From the NCBI GenBank assembly GCA_945956935.1, contig CAMFJD010000002.1:81483-145482 (forward strand): 64,000 nt of DNA. The letters run 5' to 3'. The position numbers and the translations under genes are program-made. The stretch is from an uncultured Bacillota bacterium (GTDB lineage: Bacteria; Bacillota_I; Bacilli_A; Culicoidibacterales; ZOR0006). This document shows positions 37,230 through 45,129 of the stretch, piece after piece. A model generated the notes under the pieces. The model saw only the letters and a program-made list of their open reading frames with translations, was not told where the DNA came from and made no database searches. How positions within the stretch are numbered: the first letter of the stretch is position 1; every line of letters starts with the position of its first letter.

Positions 37230-37996
37230 TGAAGCAATTTGCTTTATTTGGGTATCAAATTCAATATTCACTTTCGCCAATAATTCATAAAAAAATTATG
37301 GAATATCTAGGTGTAGAAGGGACGTATGAAATTGTTGATCAAAAACAATTCATGCGTATCGATTGCCAACAATTTTCTGGTTGTAATGTTACAATTCCCC
37401 ATAAAGCAAAGGGGATTGAATTAGCTACAGAATTAGATGAACACGTCCAGGTCATTCAGGCAGCGAATACACTCGTCTGTAAAGGGGAACAGATTGTTGC
37501 TTATAATACGGATTGGCTAGGGTTTTTACGTTCAATTAATCAAAGTGACTGGCGCAACAAACGGATTTTAATTATAGGAGCTGGTGGTGCTGCTCGGGCA
37601 GTTTACTATGGACTGCAACAATTACAGACAAAAATTACTGTAGCGAATCGTACACTTGATAATTGTCACTTTGTCGGAACTGCTGATCGAGTGATTAGTT
37701 TACTACAGGCAGAAATAGAAGTTGCGGCATATGATTATGTTGTTCAGGCGACGAATCAAGATTTTGATTGGCTAAAACAGGCACAGTATTATTATGATTT
37801 ACGGTATACAGTAGATACATGTGATCAAAATGGATTGGCAATGCTTATCCATCAAGCTATTTTAGCACAAGAATATTTTTGGGATTGCGAAATTGCTGAA
37901 TATCAGCAATTAGCAATCCAAATTCAAGAGGAGATAAAAAATGAACTTAACAGGAAAACAAAATCGTTTTTTACGTGCGAAGGCACAAACAATTAA
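37229..37996 (+). CDS. aroE: Shikimate dehydrogenase
   Basis: Reduces 3-dehydroshikimate to shikimate with NADPH. 255 residues, slightly short (usual 270-285). Substrate site SLSPIIHKKIMEYLG, catalytic Lys in NVTIPHKAKGIE, NTDWLGF, the NADPH loop IGAGGAARAVYYGLQQL and the C-terminal GLAMLIHQAILAQEYFW are present. The 3' end overlaps yhbY by 56 bases, which is more than usual, so the last about 18 residues are read in another frame from the yhbY start; the C-terminus may be a late change. Confidence 0.93.
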   Translation: MKQFALFGYQIQYSLSPIIHKKIMEYLGVEGTYEIVDQKQFMRIDCQQFSGCNVTIPHKAKGIELATELDEHVQVIQAANTLVCKGEQIVAYNTDWLGFLRSINQSDWRNKRILIIGAGGAARAVYYGLQQLQTKITVANRTLDNCHFVGTADRVISLLQAEIEVAAYDYVVQATNQDFDWLKQAQYYYDLRYTVDTCDQNGLAMLIHQAILAQEYFWDCEIAEYQQLAIQIQEEIKNELNRKTKSFFTCEGTNN

Positions 37997-38240
37997 ACCA
38001 ATATTCCAAATTGGAAAAGATGGAATTACTCCAAATATGGTACATACTATCGGTGATGCTCTAGAAGCACACGAATTAATTAAAGTAAGTATTTTACAGA
38101 ATTTCAGCGGAACAAAGCAAGAAGCGGCGCAAGAGTTAGCTGAGCAAACACATGCTGCACTCGTTCAACTAATTGGAAAAACAATCGTTCTATACCGTCC
38201 ATCAGCGACAAAACCAACGATCCAACTGCCAAAAAAATAA
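37941..38240 (+). CDS. yhbY: YhbY/YqeI RNA-binding CRM-domain protein
   Basis: 99 residues, a single CRM domain that binds pre-50S rRNA. LTGKQNRFLRAKAQTIKPIFQIGKDGIT at the N-terminus and LVQLIGKTIVLYRPS with the conserved GK..VLYR at the C-terminus. A good ribosome site (GAGGAGAT) lies inside aroE, so ATG 37941 is supported although it overlaps aroE by 56 bases. A terminator follows, separating it from nadD-yqeK. Confidence 0.94.
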   Translation: MNLTGKQNRFLRAKAQTIKPIFQIGKDGITPNMVHTIGDALEAHELIKVSILQNFSGTKQEAAQELAEQTHAALVQLIGKTIVLYRPSATKPTIQLPKK

Positions 38241-38251
38241 ACTGAACTGAC

Positions 38252-38288
38252 GCTTGTTTTACCTTATATGGTTGAAACAAGCTTTTTT
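38252..38288 (+). terminator. Terminator after yhbY
   Basis: GCTTGTTTTA pairs with TGAAACAAGC, then TTTTTT. It splits the conserved yqeG cluster into two transcripts. Confidence 0.75.
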
Positions 38289-38396
38289 CACAATTTTTAC
38301 TTGCTAGCGAACTACATTTGAACATAATCTAGAGTTTTTTCTGGTAAGGGAATTGTTAGATCGACTCAGTATATATGATAGAAAGGAGCAACAGAA

Positions 38397-39521
38397 ATGA
38401 AGAGTATTATTTCGAAAGCACCGATGAAAATAGGAATATTAGGTGGAACTTTTGATCCGATTCATACAACGCATGTGTCTATGGCAAAACATGCGAAACA
38501 ACAATTAAATCTTGATCAAGTCTGGTTTATTCCAGTAAATGTGCCACCACATAAATATCGTGAGCAGTTAACGAGTAGTGAACACCGTTTGGCAATGTTG
38601 AGACTCGCATTGGCAGATGAACCAACATTTTTGATTCAAGATTTAGAATTACAGCGTAAAACCGTTTCTTACACATATGAAACGATTCAACAATTACGTG
38701 ACCAATATCCGAATACAGAATTTTATTTTTTAATTGGTGCTGATAACGTTGAGGGCCTTAGTCGTTGGAAAGAACTAGAATATTTGTTATCTGAAGTACA
38801 TTTTGTTGCTTTTAAGCGAACTGGTCACACGATTGAGAGTAAGTATCCTATTATATTACTGGATTGGGAAGAACAAGTGATGAGTTCAACTGCTGCACGT
38901 CAACTAGGTGGGTATCAGTACCTTGATGAACGTGTTGTACGTTACATGCTTGAGCATCGATTATATGGATTAACAGCTATTCATATGCTTGTGGCAAAAA
39001 ATATGCCATATAAACGTTTCATACATACAATGGGTGTTGTTGAGACTGCAATTACTTTAGCAAGGCAACATGGTCTAAATGAACTACAATGCCATGCTGC
39101 TGCCTTACTACATGATTATGCAAAAGCGATGCCCAAATACCAGTTACAAGTAATGATGGAACAGTATTTTCCCAATGAACCATTTATTCCTCAAGTGGCA
39201 CATGCATTTGTAGGTTCGCATATAATTCAGACTGAATTGCTGGTGACTGATACAGTGGTGATCGATGCTGTGAAATACCATACGACAGGTCATCCAAATA
39301 TGGATGAGATAGCTATGTGTATTTTTGTCGCTGATTATATTGAACCAAATCGGAACTTTGCTGGTGTAGAACAAGCAAGAGAACTCGCCAAAACTGACAT
39401 TAAATTAGCAGCGTATTATGCAGTTGTAAAGACTAATAACCATTTGCGAAATCAAGGATTAACTATTCATCATGATTCGCAAGCACTTGAAGAAATGCTA
39501 GAAAAAGCTATAAGAAAATAG
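38397..39521 (+). CDS. nadD: NadD-YqeK fusion: nicotinate-nucleotide adenylyltransferase plus HD-domain hydrolase
   Basis: 374 residues, two enzymes in one frame. Residues 10-185 are NadD, which makes nicotinic acid adenine dinucleotide: GILGGTFDPIHTTHVSMA, FIPVNVPPHK and VMSSTAARQ. From about residue 198 the YqeK HD domain follows: NMPYKRFIHTMGVVE, LLHDYAKAMP (His-Asp), VIDAVKYHTTGHPNMDE and FVADYIEPNR. YqeK family members hydrolyse dinucleoside tetraphosphates. In most Firmicutes these are adjacent separate genes; no stop or start lies between them here. The start has AAAGGAGC upstream. The usual next gene, rsfS, is missing. Confidence 0.93.
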   Translation: MKSIISKAPMKIGILGGTFDPIHTTHVSMAKHAKQQLNLDQVWFIPVNVPPHKYREQLTSSEHRLAMLRLALADEPTFLIQDLELQRKTVSYTYETIQQLRDQYPNTEFYFLIGADNVEGLSRWKELEYLLSEVHFVAFKRTGHTIESKYPIILLDWEEQVMSSTAARQLGGYQYLDERVVRYMLEHRLYGLTAIHMLVAKNMPYKRFIHTMGVVETAITLARQHGLNELQCHAAALLHDYAKAMPKYQLQVMMEQYFPNEPFIPQVAHAFVGSHIIQTELLVTDTVVIDAVKYHTTGHPNMDEIAMCIFVADYIEPNRNFAGVEQARELAKTDIKLAAYYAVVKTNNHLRNQGLTIHHDSQALEEMLEKAIRK

Positions 39522-39534
39522 AGGAGGAGAATAC

Positions 39535-40275
39535 ATGATTAGTTATGGACAATTTGCAACTTTTTATGATGAATTAATGAGTGATGTTCCTTATGATAAA
39601 TGGGTAGCATTTATTCTATCTCAATTGCAAAAAAATAACACATCACAAGGAACGTATGTAGATCTTGGTTGTGGGACAGGAAGTGCGACGATTTCGTTAG
39701 CACAACATTTTGAGCAAACAGTAGGCGTGGATCTATCTATCGAAATGTTAACGATTGCACAAGAAAAAGCTACTATGTCAAATCAGCACATTCAATGGAT
39801 TGAATCTGATATGGTTGAAATGACTTTTGCTGAAAAAAGTGTAGATTGCATTTCGATTTTATGTGATTCGCTGAATTATGTTACAGATATCGTAGATGTT
39901 AAAACAACGATACAAAACTGTTATAGTGCATTAAAACCAGGAGGACTCCTTGTATTTGATGTACATACAATTGAAAAGATCATGACGCTATTCAGCGATT
40001 TTAGTGAAAATTATTTTGGCGAAAATTTTTGCTATATATGGAATAGTTTTGTACTTGCGGAAGGTGAAGTGGAGCATGAACTAACATTTTTTGTTGAAAA
40101 TGAAATAGGTTTGTATCAACGTTTTGATGAATTACATCACCAAAAAACATTTTCAAAAGATATATATCAAATGCTTTTAGAGGAGATAGGCTTTGAAAAA
40201 ATAGACATAATAGACAATTCAACCATTTCAGGAGATGAAAACAACATGAGATGCTTTTATTTATGTTGGAAATAG
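39535..40275 (+). CDS. yqeM: Class I SAM-dependent methyltransferase (YqeM)
   Basis: 246 residues. The methyltransferase motif I is YVDLGCGTGSATISLA (about residues 40-55), VGVDLSIEMLTIA follows, and CISILCDSLNYV is motif IV. It is the conserved last member of the yqe cluster; in other Firmicutes rsfS lies between yqeK and this gene, but only 13 bases separate it from the NadD-YqeK fusion here. Substrate unknown. AGAGGAGGA precedes the ATG. Confidence 0.92.
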   Translation: MISYGQFATFYDELMSDVPYDKWVAFILSQLQKNNTSQGTYVDLGCGTGSATISLAQHFEQTVGVDLSIEMLTIAQEKATMSNQHIQWIESDMVEMTFAEKSVDCISILCDSLNYVTDIVDVKTTIQNCYSALKPGGLLVFDVHTIEKIMTLFSDFSENYFGENFCYIWNSFVLAEGEVEHELTFFVENEIGLYQRFDELHHQKTFSKDIYQMLLEEIGFEKIDIIDNSTISGDENNMRCFYLCWK

Positions 40276-40301
40276 ATTGAAGAAAGAAAAGAAATAAAAA
40301 A

Positions 40302-40344
40302 TATAACGTTTTCAATTGCAAAATGATTTGAAAATAGCTAGAAT
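40302..40344 (+). promoter_or_regulatory. Promoter and cre site of the PTS gene
   Basis: TTGCAA (40316-40321), 17 bases, TAGAAT (40339-40344). A cre-like palindrome for CcpA (read on the minus strand as TTGAAAACGTTATA, one mismatch) at 40302-40315 overlaps the upstream edge of the -35 box. Confidence 0.6.
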
Positions 40345-40385
40345 AAGAAGTGCATTTGAAACAAAAAGTGGAAGGAGTTTTTACA

Positions 40386-42014
40386 ATGCAAAAAGAAAAT
40401 TCAATCTTTGGAGTATTGCAACGTGTTGGACGTTCGTTCATGTTACCGATTGCAATCTTACCAGTAGCTGGTCTCTTTTTAGGGATTGGTGGTTCGTTCA
40501 CGAACACAACGTTAATTGAAGCGTACGGGTGGACGTCAGTATTAGGACCTGGAACAGGTTTAAATACATTTTTAACAATTGTAAGTTCAGCAGGGGATGT
40601 AATCTTCGGTAACTTACCATTGATATTCGCAATTGCAATCGCATTAGGAATGGCAAAAGCAGAAAAAGCAACGGCAGCTTTATCTGGGGCAATTGCTTTC
40701 TTAGTAATGCAAGCAACGATTTCAGCAACTTTATTAACAACTGGACAAATTTCTGTTGTTGATGGTGCAATTGTAACTGATTTAGCGGCTGGGGCAACTA
40801 AAATGGTTCTTGGATTACCATCATTAGAGTTAGGTGTATTTGGTGGTATGATCATCGGGATCATGGTTTCAGTATTACACAACAAATTCTATAAAATTGA
40901 ATTGCCATCGGCATTGTCATTCTTTGGTGGAACGCGTTTCATTCCAATTATTTCAGCAATTTTTGCTGTAGGTGTTGGTTTAATTATGACATTTGTATGG
41001 CCATTTATTTTCAGTGGAATTACAGCAATTGGAAACTTCGTAGAAGTATCAGGATACCTTGGAACATTTGTATACGGGTACATTGAACGTGCTTTAATCC
41101 CATTTGGATTACACCATGTATTCTACTTACCATTCTGGCAAACAGCTGTAGGTGGATCAATGGAAGTTGCAGGAACAGTTGTATACGGAGCACAAAATAT
41201 TTTCTTTGCTCAGTTAGCTGATCCAACAACAACTCAATTCTCATCTGAAGCAACACGCTTTATGGCTGGTAAATTCCCATTCATGATGTTTGGTCTTCCA
41301 GCAGCAGCGTATGCTATGTATGTAACTGCTCGTCCTGAAAATAAAGAAGATGTAAAAGGATTATTATTCTCAGCAGCGTTGACGTCATTCTTAACAGGGA
41401 TTACAGAACCACTTGAGTTTACGTTCTTATTCTTAGCACCAGCACTTTACTACGGAGTTCACTCAGTATTAGCCGGACTATCATTCATGTTAATGCACAT
41501 ATTAAATGTTGGTGTTGGTATGACATTCTCTGGAGGATTACTTGACTTCGTATTATATGGAGTGCTTCCAGGTGCTGAAGCAACAAGTTACTACTGGATC
41601 GTAGTTGTTGGTGCTGTTTATGCAGTATTATACTTCTTCTTATTCCGTTTCTTCATCTTGAAGTTTGATTTAAAAACTCCTGGTCGCGAAGAAGCCGGAG
41701 AAGAAGCAAAATTATACACTCGTGCAGATATGAATGCTGCTAAAGGTGAAGCTAAATCAACAGCTGGATCAGGTGATGAGTTATCAGCAACAATTGTAGC
41801 TGGTCTTGGTGGAAAAGAAAATATTTCTGACCTTGATAGCTGTGCAACACGTTTGCGTGTAACAGTAAAAGATGCTACAAAAGTTGATGATAAAATGTTA
41901 AAAGGTACTGGAGCTGCAGGACTTGTAAAAAGCGGAAACGGTGTACAAGTAATCTACGGACCACGTGTATCAGTTATCAAGTCAAATATTGAAGAATATC
42001 TAGGAATGGAATAA
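40386..42014 (+). CDS. Glucose/N-acetylglucosamine-type PTS transporter, EIICB
   Basis: Imports and phosphorylates a hexose. 542 residues from ATG 40386 (GGAAGGAG upstream); the earlier frame start at 40350 has no ribosome site. The EIIC membrane domain covers about residues 1-425 (FGVLQRVGRSFMLPIAILPVAG, then GITEPLEFTFLFLAP, the substrate-site hallmark). The EIIB domain is at about 465-540 with the phosphorylated Cys in LDSCATRLRVTV. No EIIA domain is attached, so EIIA comes from another gene. Glucose versus GlcNAc cannot be decided here. The cre site suggests carbon catabolite control. Confidence 0.92.
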   Translation: MQKENSIFGVLQRVGRSFMLPIAILPVAGLFLGIGGSFTNTTLIEAYGWTSVLGPGTGLNTFLTIVSSAGDVIFGNLPLIFAIAIALGMAKAEKATAALSGAIAFLVMQATISATLLTTGQISVVDGAIVTDLAAGATKMVLGLPSLELGVFGGMIIGIMVSVLHNKFYKIELPSALSFFGGTRFIPIISAIFAVGVGLIMTFVWPFIFSGITAIGNFVEVSGYLGTFVYGYIERALIPFGLHHVFYLPFWQTAVGGSMEVAGTVVYGAQNIFFAQLADPTTTQFSSEATRFMAGKFPFMMFGLPAAAYAMYVTARPENKEDVKGLLFSAALTSFLTGITEPLEFTFLFLAPALYYGVHSVLAGLSFMLMHILNVGVGMTFSGGLLDFVLYGVLPGAEATSYYWIVVVGAVYAVLYFFLFRFFILKFDLKTPGREEAGEEAKLYTRADMNAAKGEAKSTAGSGDELSATIVAGLGGKENISDLDSCATRLRVTVKDATKVDDKMLKGTGAAGLVKSGNGVQVIYGPRVSVIKSNIEEYLGME

Positions 42015-42021
42015 TTCTTCA

Positions 42022-42051
42022 AGCCCTCACGTTTGTGGGGGTTTTTTTATT
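42022..42051 (+). terminator. Terminator after the PTS gene
   Basis: CCCTCAC pairs with GTGGGGG around a GTTT loop, followed by seven T residues. Confidence 0.75.
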
Positions 42052-42096
42052 AAGGGGTAAAGTTGTGATAAACAACTAGTTTTTTATGTAAACCCT

Positions 42097-42105
42097 TGTT
42101 ATAAT
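42097..42105 (+). promoter_or_regulatory. Extended -10 promoter before the small membrane protein
   Basis: TGT-TATAAT at 42097-42105, a perfect -10 with TGn extension and only a weak -35; it would drive the small membrane protein and the peptidase gene. Confidence 0.55.
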
Positions 42106-42153
42106 GAAAAGTATATTTGTACATGTAACAAGTCCTAAGTGGGGGGATAATTG

Positions 42154-42357
42154 ATGAGTAAGAGAATTTTGATGACTGTTTTTGGAATAATCATTGGAAA
42201 TAGTCTCATCAGTATATCTGCAATTCGATTGTTGATGACACTATGGACGATGACAAATAATTCAGAAATCCTTCTGTTTTTTATCATTTGGCTTGCTTGT
42301 ATGTGTGCGGAAGGGATTTTCTGGCTGAATTGGCAGTCACTGAAAGGGGATAATTAG
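42154..42357 (+). CDS. Small membrane protein of unknown function
   Basis: 67 residues with two hydrophobic segments (ILMTVFGIIIGNSLISISAI and LLFFIIWLACMCAEGIFWL), so a two-helix hairpin is expected. A strong ribosome site (GTGGGGGGAT) precedes ATG 42154. The stop is immediately before the peptidase start, with one base between, so the two genes are coupled. I recognise no family; the coupling hints at a supporting role for the peptidase but nothing more. Confidence 0.65.
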   Translation: MSKRILMTVFGIIIGNSLISISAIRLLMTLWTMTNNSEILLFFIIWLACMCAEGIFWLNWQSLKGDN

Positions 42358-42358
42358 T

Positions 42359-43600
42359 ATGGTACAACAACATTATGTAGGAAGAAGAGCACAATATTTT
42401 GAACAAATACAAATGGAAAGCGTAACAATTCTTTTTGCTGGGGAAGCACCGTATAAGAGTGCCGATGAACAATACAAGTTCACACCAAATCGGAATTTTT
42501 ATTATTTAACAGGAATTGACGCACCGAAACTTATTTTTATGGGAATAAAAACGGATTCAAAAATAGAGGAATATATTTTTATTGAGCGTGAAAATCCACA
42601 ACTTGCTCGTTGGATTGGAGCAACAGTGACGGCAGAAGAAGTCACTCAAAAAAGTGGCATCCAAACAACGTACTATCTCGATGAATTTACAAGTGTTTTA
42701 AGTCGAGTATTCGATCGTCGCAAATTTAAAATTTGTTATCTCGATCTTGAGAGACAGCAATGGGGTGGAAGTGAGAGTGTTGCGTTAGTATTTGCTCAAC
42801 AATTACAAAAACAATATCCTGCTGTCAAGATTGAAAATGCCTGGGAAATGATTGCGAAACTTCGAATGGTAAAATCAGATGCAGAAATCGATGAAATTCG
42901 TAAGGCGATTTCAGTGACTAAGCAAGGTATTGAGGTAATGGTACGGGCATTATTACCTGGTAAAACCGAAAACGAGATTGAGGCATACTTTGATTTTACA
43001 TTAAAGCAAGCAGGTGTGAGTGATTTTGCGTTTCCAACTATTTGTGCAACTGGTAAAAATGCTACGATTTTACATTATAATAAAAATAATGATCAACTAG
43101 GAAGAGAAGATTTGATTTTATTTGACCTTGGTGCACAAGTGAATTATTATAATGCAGATATTTCACGGACATTTCCGGTAAATGGTAAATTTACAAAACG
43201 ACAACAAATGATTTATGAAATTGTTTTATCAGCTATGAAGGCAGTAGAACAAGCAACGAAACCAGGAGTAACCTTACAAGCATTGAATGATGTTGCAATT
43301 GAGGTGCTTGCAAATGGTTGTTTGAATATTGGATTGATAGATAATATAGAGCAAATTCATGATTATTATATTCATTCAATTGGTCACCATCTTGGACTAG
43401 ACACACATGATGTTGCTTTGCAGCATGTACCACTTGAAGCCGGGATGGTTATTACGAATGAACCAGGTCTCTATATCGAAGAGGAAGGGATTGGTATTCG
43501 CATTGAAGATGATTTGCTTGTTACCGCAAATGGTTGTGAAAATCTTTCAAAGGATATTATAAAAACAGTAACAGATATTGAGGCATTTTTTAAAAAATAA
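42359..43600 (+). CDS. pepP: Xaa-Pro aminopeptidase, M24B family
   Basis: 413 residues, longer than the short Xaa-Pro dipeptidase (about 360). The N-terminal aminopeptidase P domain (RRAQYFEQI, then NRNFYYLTGID) is followed by the pita-bread M24 domain. Metal ligands: Asp in LFDLGAQVNYYNADISRTFP, His in HSIGHHLGLDTHDV, Glu in ITNEPGLYIEEEGIGIRIEDD. Removes N-terminal residues before proline, in the cytosol. Its natural terminator has been split by an IS3 element. Confidence 0.92.
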   Translation: MVQQHYVGRRAQYFEQIQMESVTILFAGEAPYKSADEQYKFTPNRNFYYLTGIDAPKLIFMGIKTDSKIEEYIFIERENPQLARWIGATVTAEEVTQKSGIQTTYYLDEFTSVLSRVFDRRKFKICYLDLERQQWGGSESVALVFAQQLQKQYPAVKIENAWEMIAKLRMVKSDAEIDEIRKAISVTKQGIEVMVRALLPGKTENEIEAYFDFTLKQAGVSDFAFPTICATGKNATILHYNKNNDQLGREDLILFDLGAQVNYYNADISRTFPVNGKFTKRQQMIYEIVLSAMKAVEQATKPGVTLQALNDVAIEVLANGCLNIGLIDNIEQIHDYYIHSIGHHLGLDTHDVALQHVPLEAGMVITNEPGLYIEEEGIGIRIEDDLLVTANGCENLSKDIIKTVTDIEAFFKK

Positions 43601-43604
43601 GAAT

Positions 43605-43618
43605 GTAAAAAAGCTGAG
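43605..43618 (+). terminator. Left arm of a terminator split by the IS
   Basis: AAAAAAGCTGAG directly after pepP is the complement of CTCAGCTTTTTT at 45099-45110, on the other side of the IS. Together they form a bidirectional Rho-independent terminator, with the 1478-base element in its loop. It originally served pepP and the convergent radical SAM gene. Confidence 0.75.
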
Positions 43619-43665
43619 TTGCGGTGCACCCCATTATTTGGACACAAATGATGGGGTGCTTTTGT

Positions 43666-44172
43666 ATGGCAAAATTAACAAGAGAACAACGAATTGAAAT
43701 GTATACACAATATAAGTTTGGAAAATCAACGAGTCAAATAGCGCTAGAATATCAAATAAATAACAGTAATGTTAAATATTTAATGAAATTACTGTATAAG
43801 CATGGAATTGATATTTTGAATAATAACTCAAAAACATACTATGATAAAGAATTGAAAAAGCAAATTATTGATGAAGTATTGATTGAAAGAAAAACACTCT
43901 ATGGAACAGCGATTACATATGATTTAGCCAGTCCTGGCATGTTATCTAACTGGATAAAGCAGTATAAAAGGGATGGATATGTTATAGTGGAGAAAAGAAA
44001 AGGGAGACCACCTACTATGAAAAAACCAACAAAGAAATACGAAGACATGACAGATGCAGAAAAAATTAAATATTTAGAGAACAAAAATTTATATTTAGAA
44101 TTGGAAGTTGATTATTTAAAAAAGTTGGATGCCGTCATTCAGAAACGAAACCCACAATCGCCGAAAAAGTAG
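43666..44172 (+). CDS. IS3-family transposase OrfA
   Basis: 168 residues. An N-terminal helix-turn-helix (REQRIEMYTQYKFGKSTSQIA, shown in part: TSQIALEYQINNSNVKYLM) and a second one (LSNWIKQYKRDG) are followed by a leucine-zipper-type coiled coil (EKIKYLENKNLYLELEVDYL). A -1 slippery heptamer, A AAA AAG at 44118-44124, lies in the coiled-coil coding region. This fits OrfA of the IS150 group, which binds the ends and joins to OrfB by frameshift. It starts at ATG 43666. Confidence 0.9.
   Translation: MAKLTREQRIEMYTQYKFGKSTSQIALEYQINNSNVKYLMKLLYKHGIDILNNNSKTYYDKELKKQIIDEVLIERKTLYGTAITYDLASPGMLSNWIKQYKRDGYVIVEKRKGRPPTMKKPTKKYEDMTDAEKIKYLENKNLYLELEVDYLKKLDAVIQKRNPQSPKK
44118..44124 (+). promoter_or_regulatory. 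Probable -1 ribosomal frameshift site in the IS3 element
   Basis: A AAA AAG in the orfA frame, matching the X XXY YYZ rule; the orfB frame is -1 relative to orfA and open from 44112. This is the standard IS3-family arrangement. Confidence 0.75.
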
Positions 44173-44207
44173 CGATTGGAGCTGAATTACGGCAGAAATA
44201 TCCAGTA

Positions 44208-45065
44208 TTGATGGTGCTGAGAGTGATTCAAATAAGCAAATCAACGTTTTACTATCAACTGAAACGAACAATAAGTGAAGAAGCAAAAAAACTGAACGAA
44301 ACAATCAAAGCTATTTTTGTTGAAAATAAAAGCTGTTACGGATATCGTCGGATCACGCTTGAGTTGAAAAATCGTGGCTTTCTAGTCAATCATAAACGCG
44401 TGAAACGCATCATGAGTGAACTCAAATTATATGGGAAACAACCGAAATCAAAGAAATGCTATAGTTCATACAGAGGTGATTTCAATGGAACATATAAAAA
44501 TCAATTATTGAAGAAAGTTGTGGATACACAAAGAAATACTACTTACTACAGTCGACAATTTACAACAACACAACCAAATCAAATTTGGGCAACAGATGTG
44601 AGTGAATTTAAGATTGCAGCTGGGAAGCTGTACGTATCAGCAATTATTGATATCCATTGTCGGGATATTGTGTCTGTCGCCATTTCAACATCACCAAAAT
44701 TTGAACAAACGATGACAATGTTGAATGATGCTTTTGAAAAGTATCCAAAGTTAGATCATTTAATCTTCCAATCAGATCAAGGGTGGCAATACCAAATGCG
44801 TCCATATCGTGAAGCACTGCAACAACGTGGCATTATCCAATCGATGTCTCGAAAAGGAAATTGTTTAGATAACTCACCGATAGAAAATTTCTTTAGTATA
44901 TTGAAAAATGAAATGTTTTATGGATATGAGGATACATTTCAAACATTAGACGATTTAAAGCTGGCAATTGAAACATATATTGAGTATTATAATACCAAAC
45001 GTATTTCGGTAAAATTAAAAGGACTGACTCCTGTTCAATACAGAAATCAATCCTTACTTGTTTAA
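44208..45065 (+). CDS. IS3-family transposase OrfB (DDE integrase core)
   Basis: 285 residues from 44208, but the frame is open back to 44112, where -1 frameshifting at 44118-44124 would join it to OrfA. Domain order: HTH_21 region (KSCYGYRRITLELKNRGF), then the rve integrase core with the catalytic Asp in IWATDVSEFK, the second Asp in LIFQSDQGWQYQ and the Glu in NCLDNSPIENFFS. All three are intact, so the element may be active. Confidence 0.93.
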   Translation: MMVLRVIQISKSTFYYQLKRTISEEAKKLNETIKAIFVENKSCYGYRRITLELKNRGFLVNHKRVKRIMSELKLYGKQPKSKKCYSSYRGDFNGTYKNQLLKKVVDTQRNTTYYSRQFTTTQPNQIWATDVSEFKIAAGKLYVSAIIDIHCRDIVSVAISTSPKFEQTMTMLNDAFEKYPKLDHLIFQSDQGWQYQMRPYREALQQRGIIQSMSRKGNCLDNSPIENFFSILKNEMFYGYEDTFQTLDDLKLAIETYIEYYNTKRISVKLKGLTPVQYRNQSLLV

Positions 45066-45129
45066 ATTATACTATCCTAATTTTTGGGTTCACCGCATCT
45101 CAGCTTTTTTATATAAACTATATCAGGAA

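Larger units (their letters stand above)
43620..45097 (+). mobile_element. Complete IS3-family element (IS150-like group)
   Basis: 1478 bases. Inverted ends TGCGGTG(C/A)ACCC at both sides (43620 on and 45097 back), two overlapping transposase frames, and an A-rich slippery site. The left end holds a hairpin GCACCCCATTATTTG (43626-43640) with CAAATGATGGGGTGC (43645-43659), then T residues; this can block read-in transcription. No clear target duplication is seen: the flanks are AGT and TCT. Confidence 0.92.

Noticed and set aside
40001..40885. A 294-codon minus-strand frame over the yqeM end and the PTS gene start.
   Set aside because: It lies across two well-supported genes in the opposite strand, with low-complexity Pro/Ile/Ala content; it is a shadow of the PTS gene.
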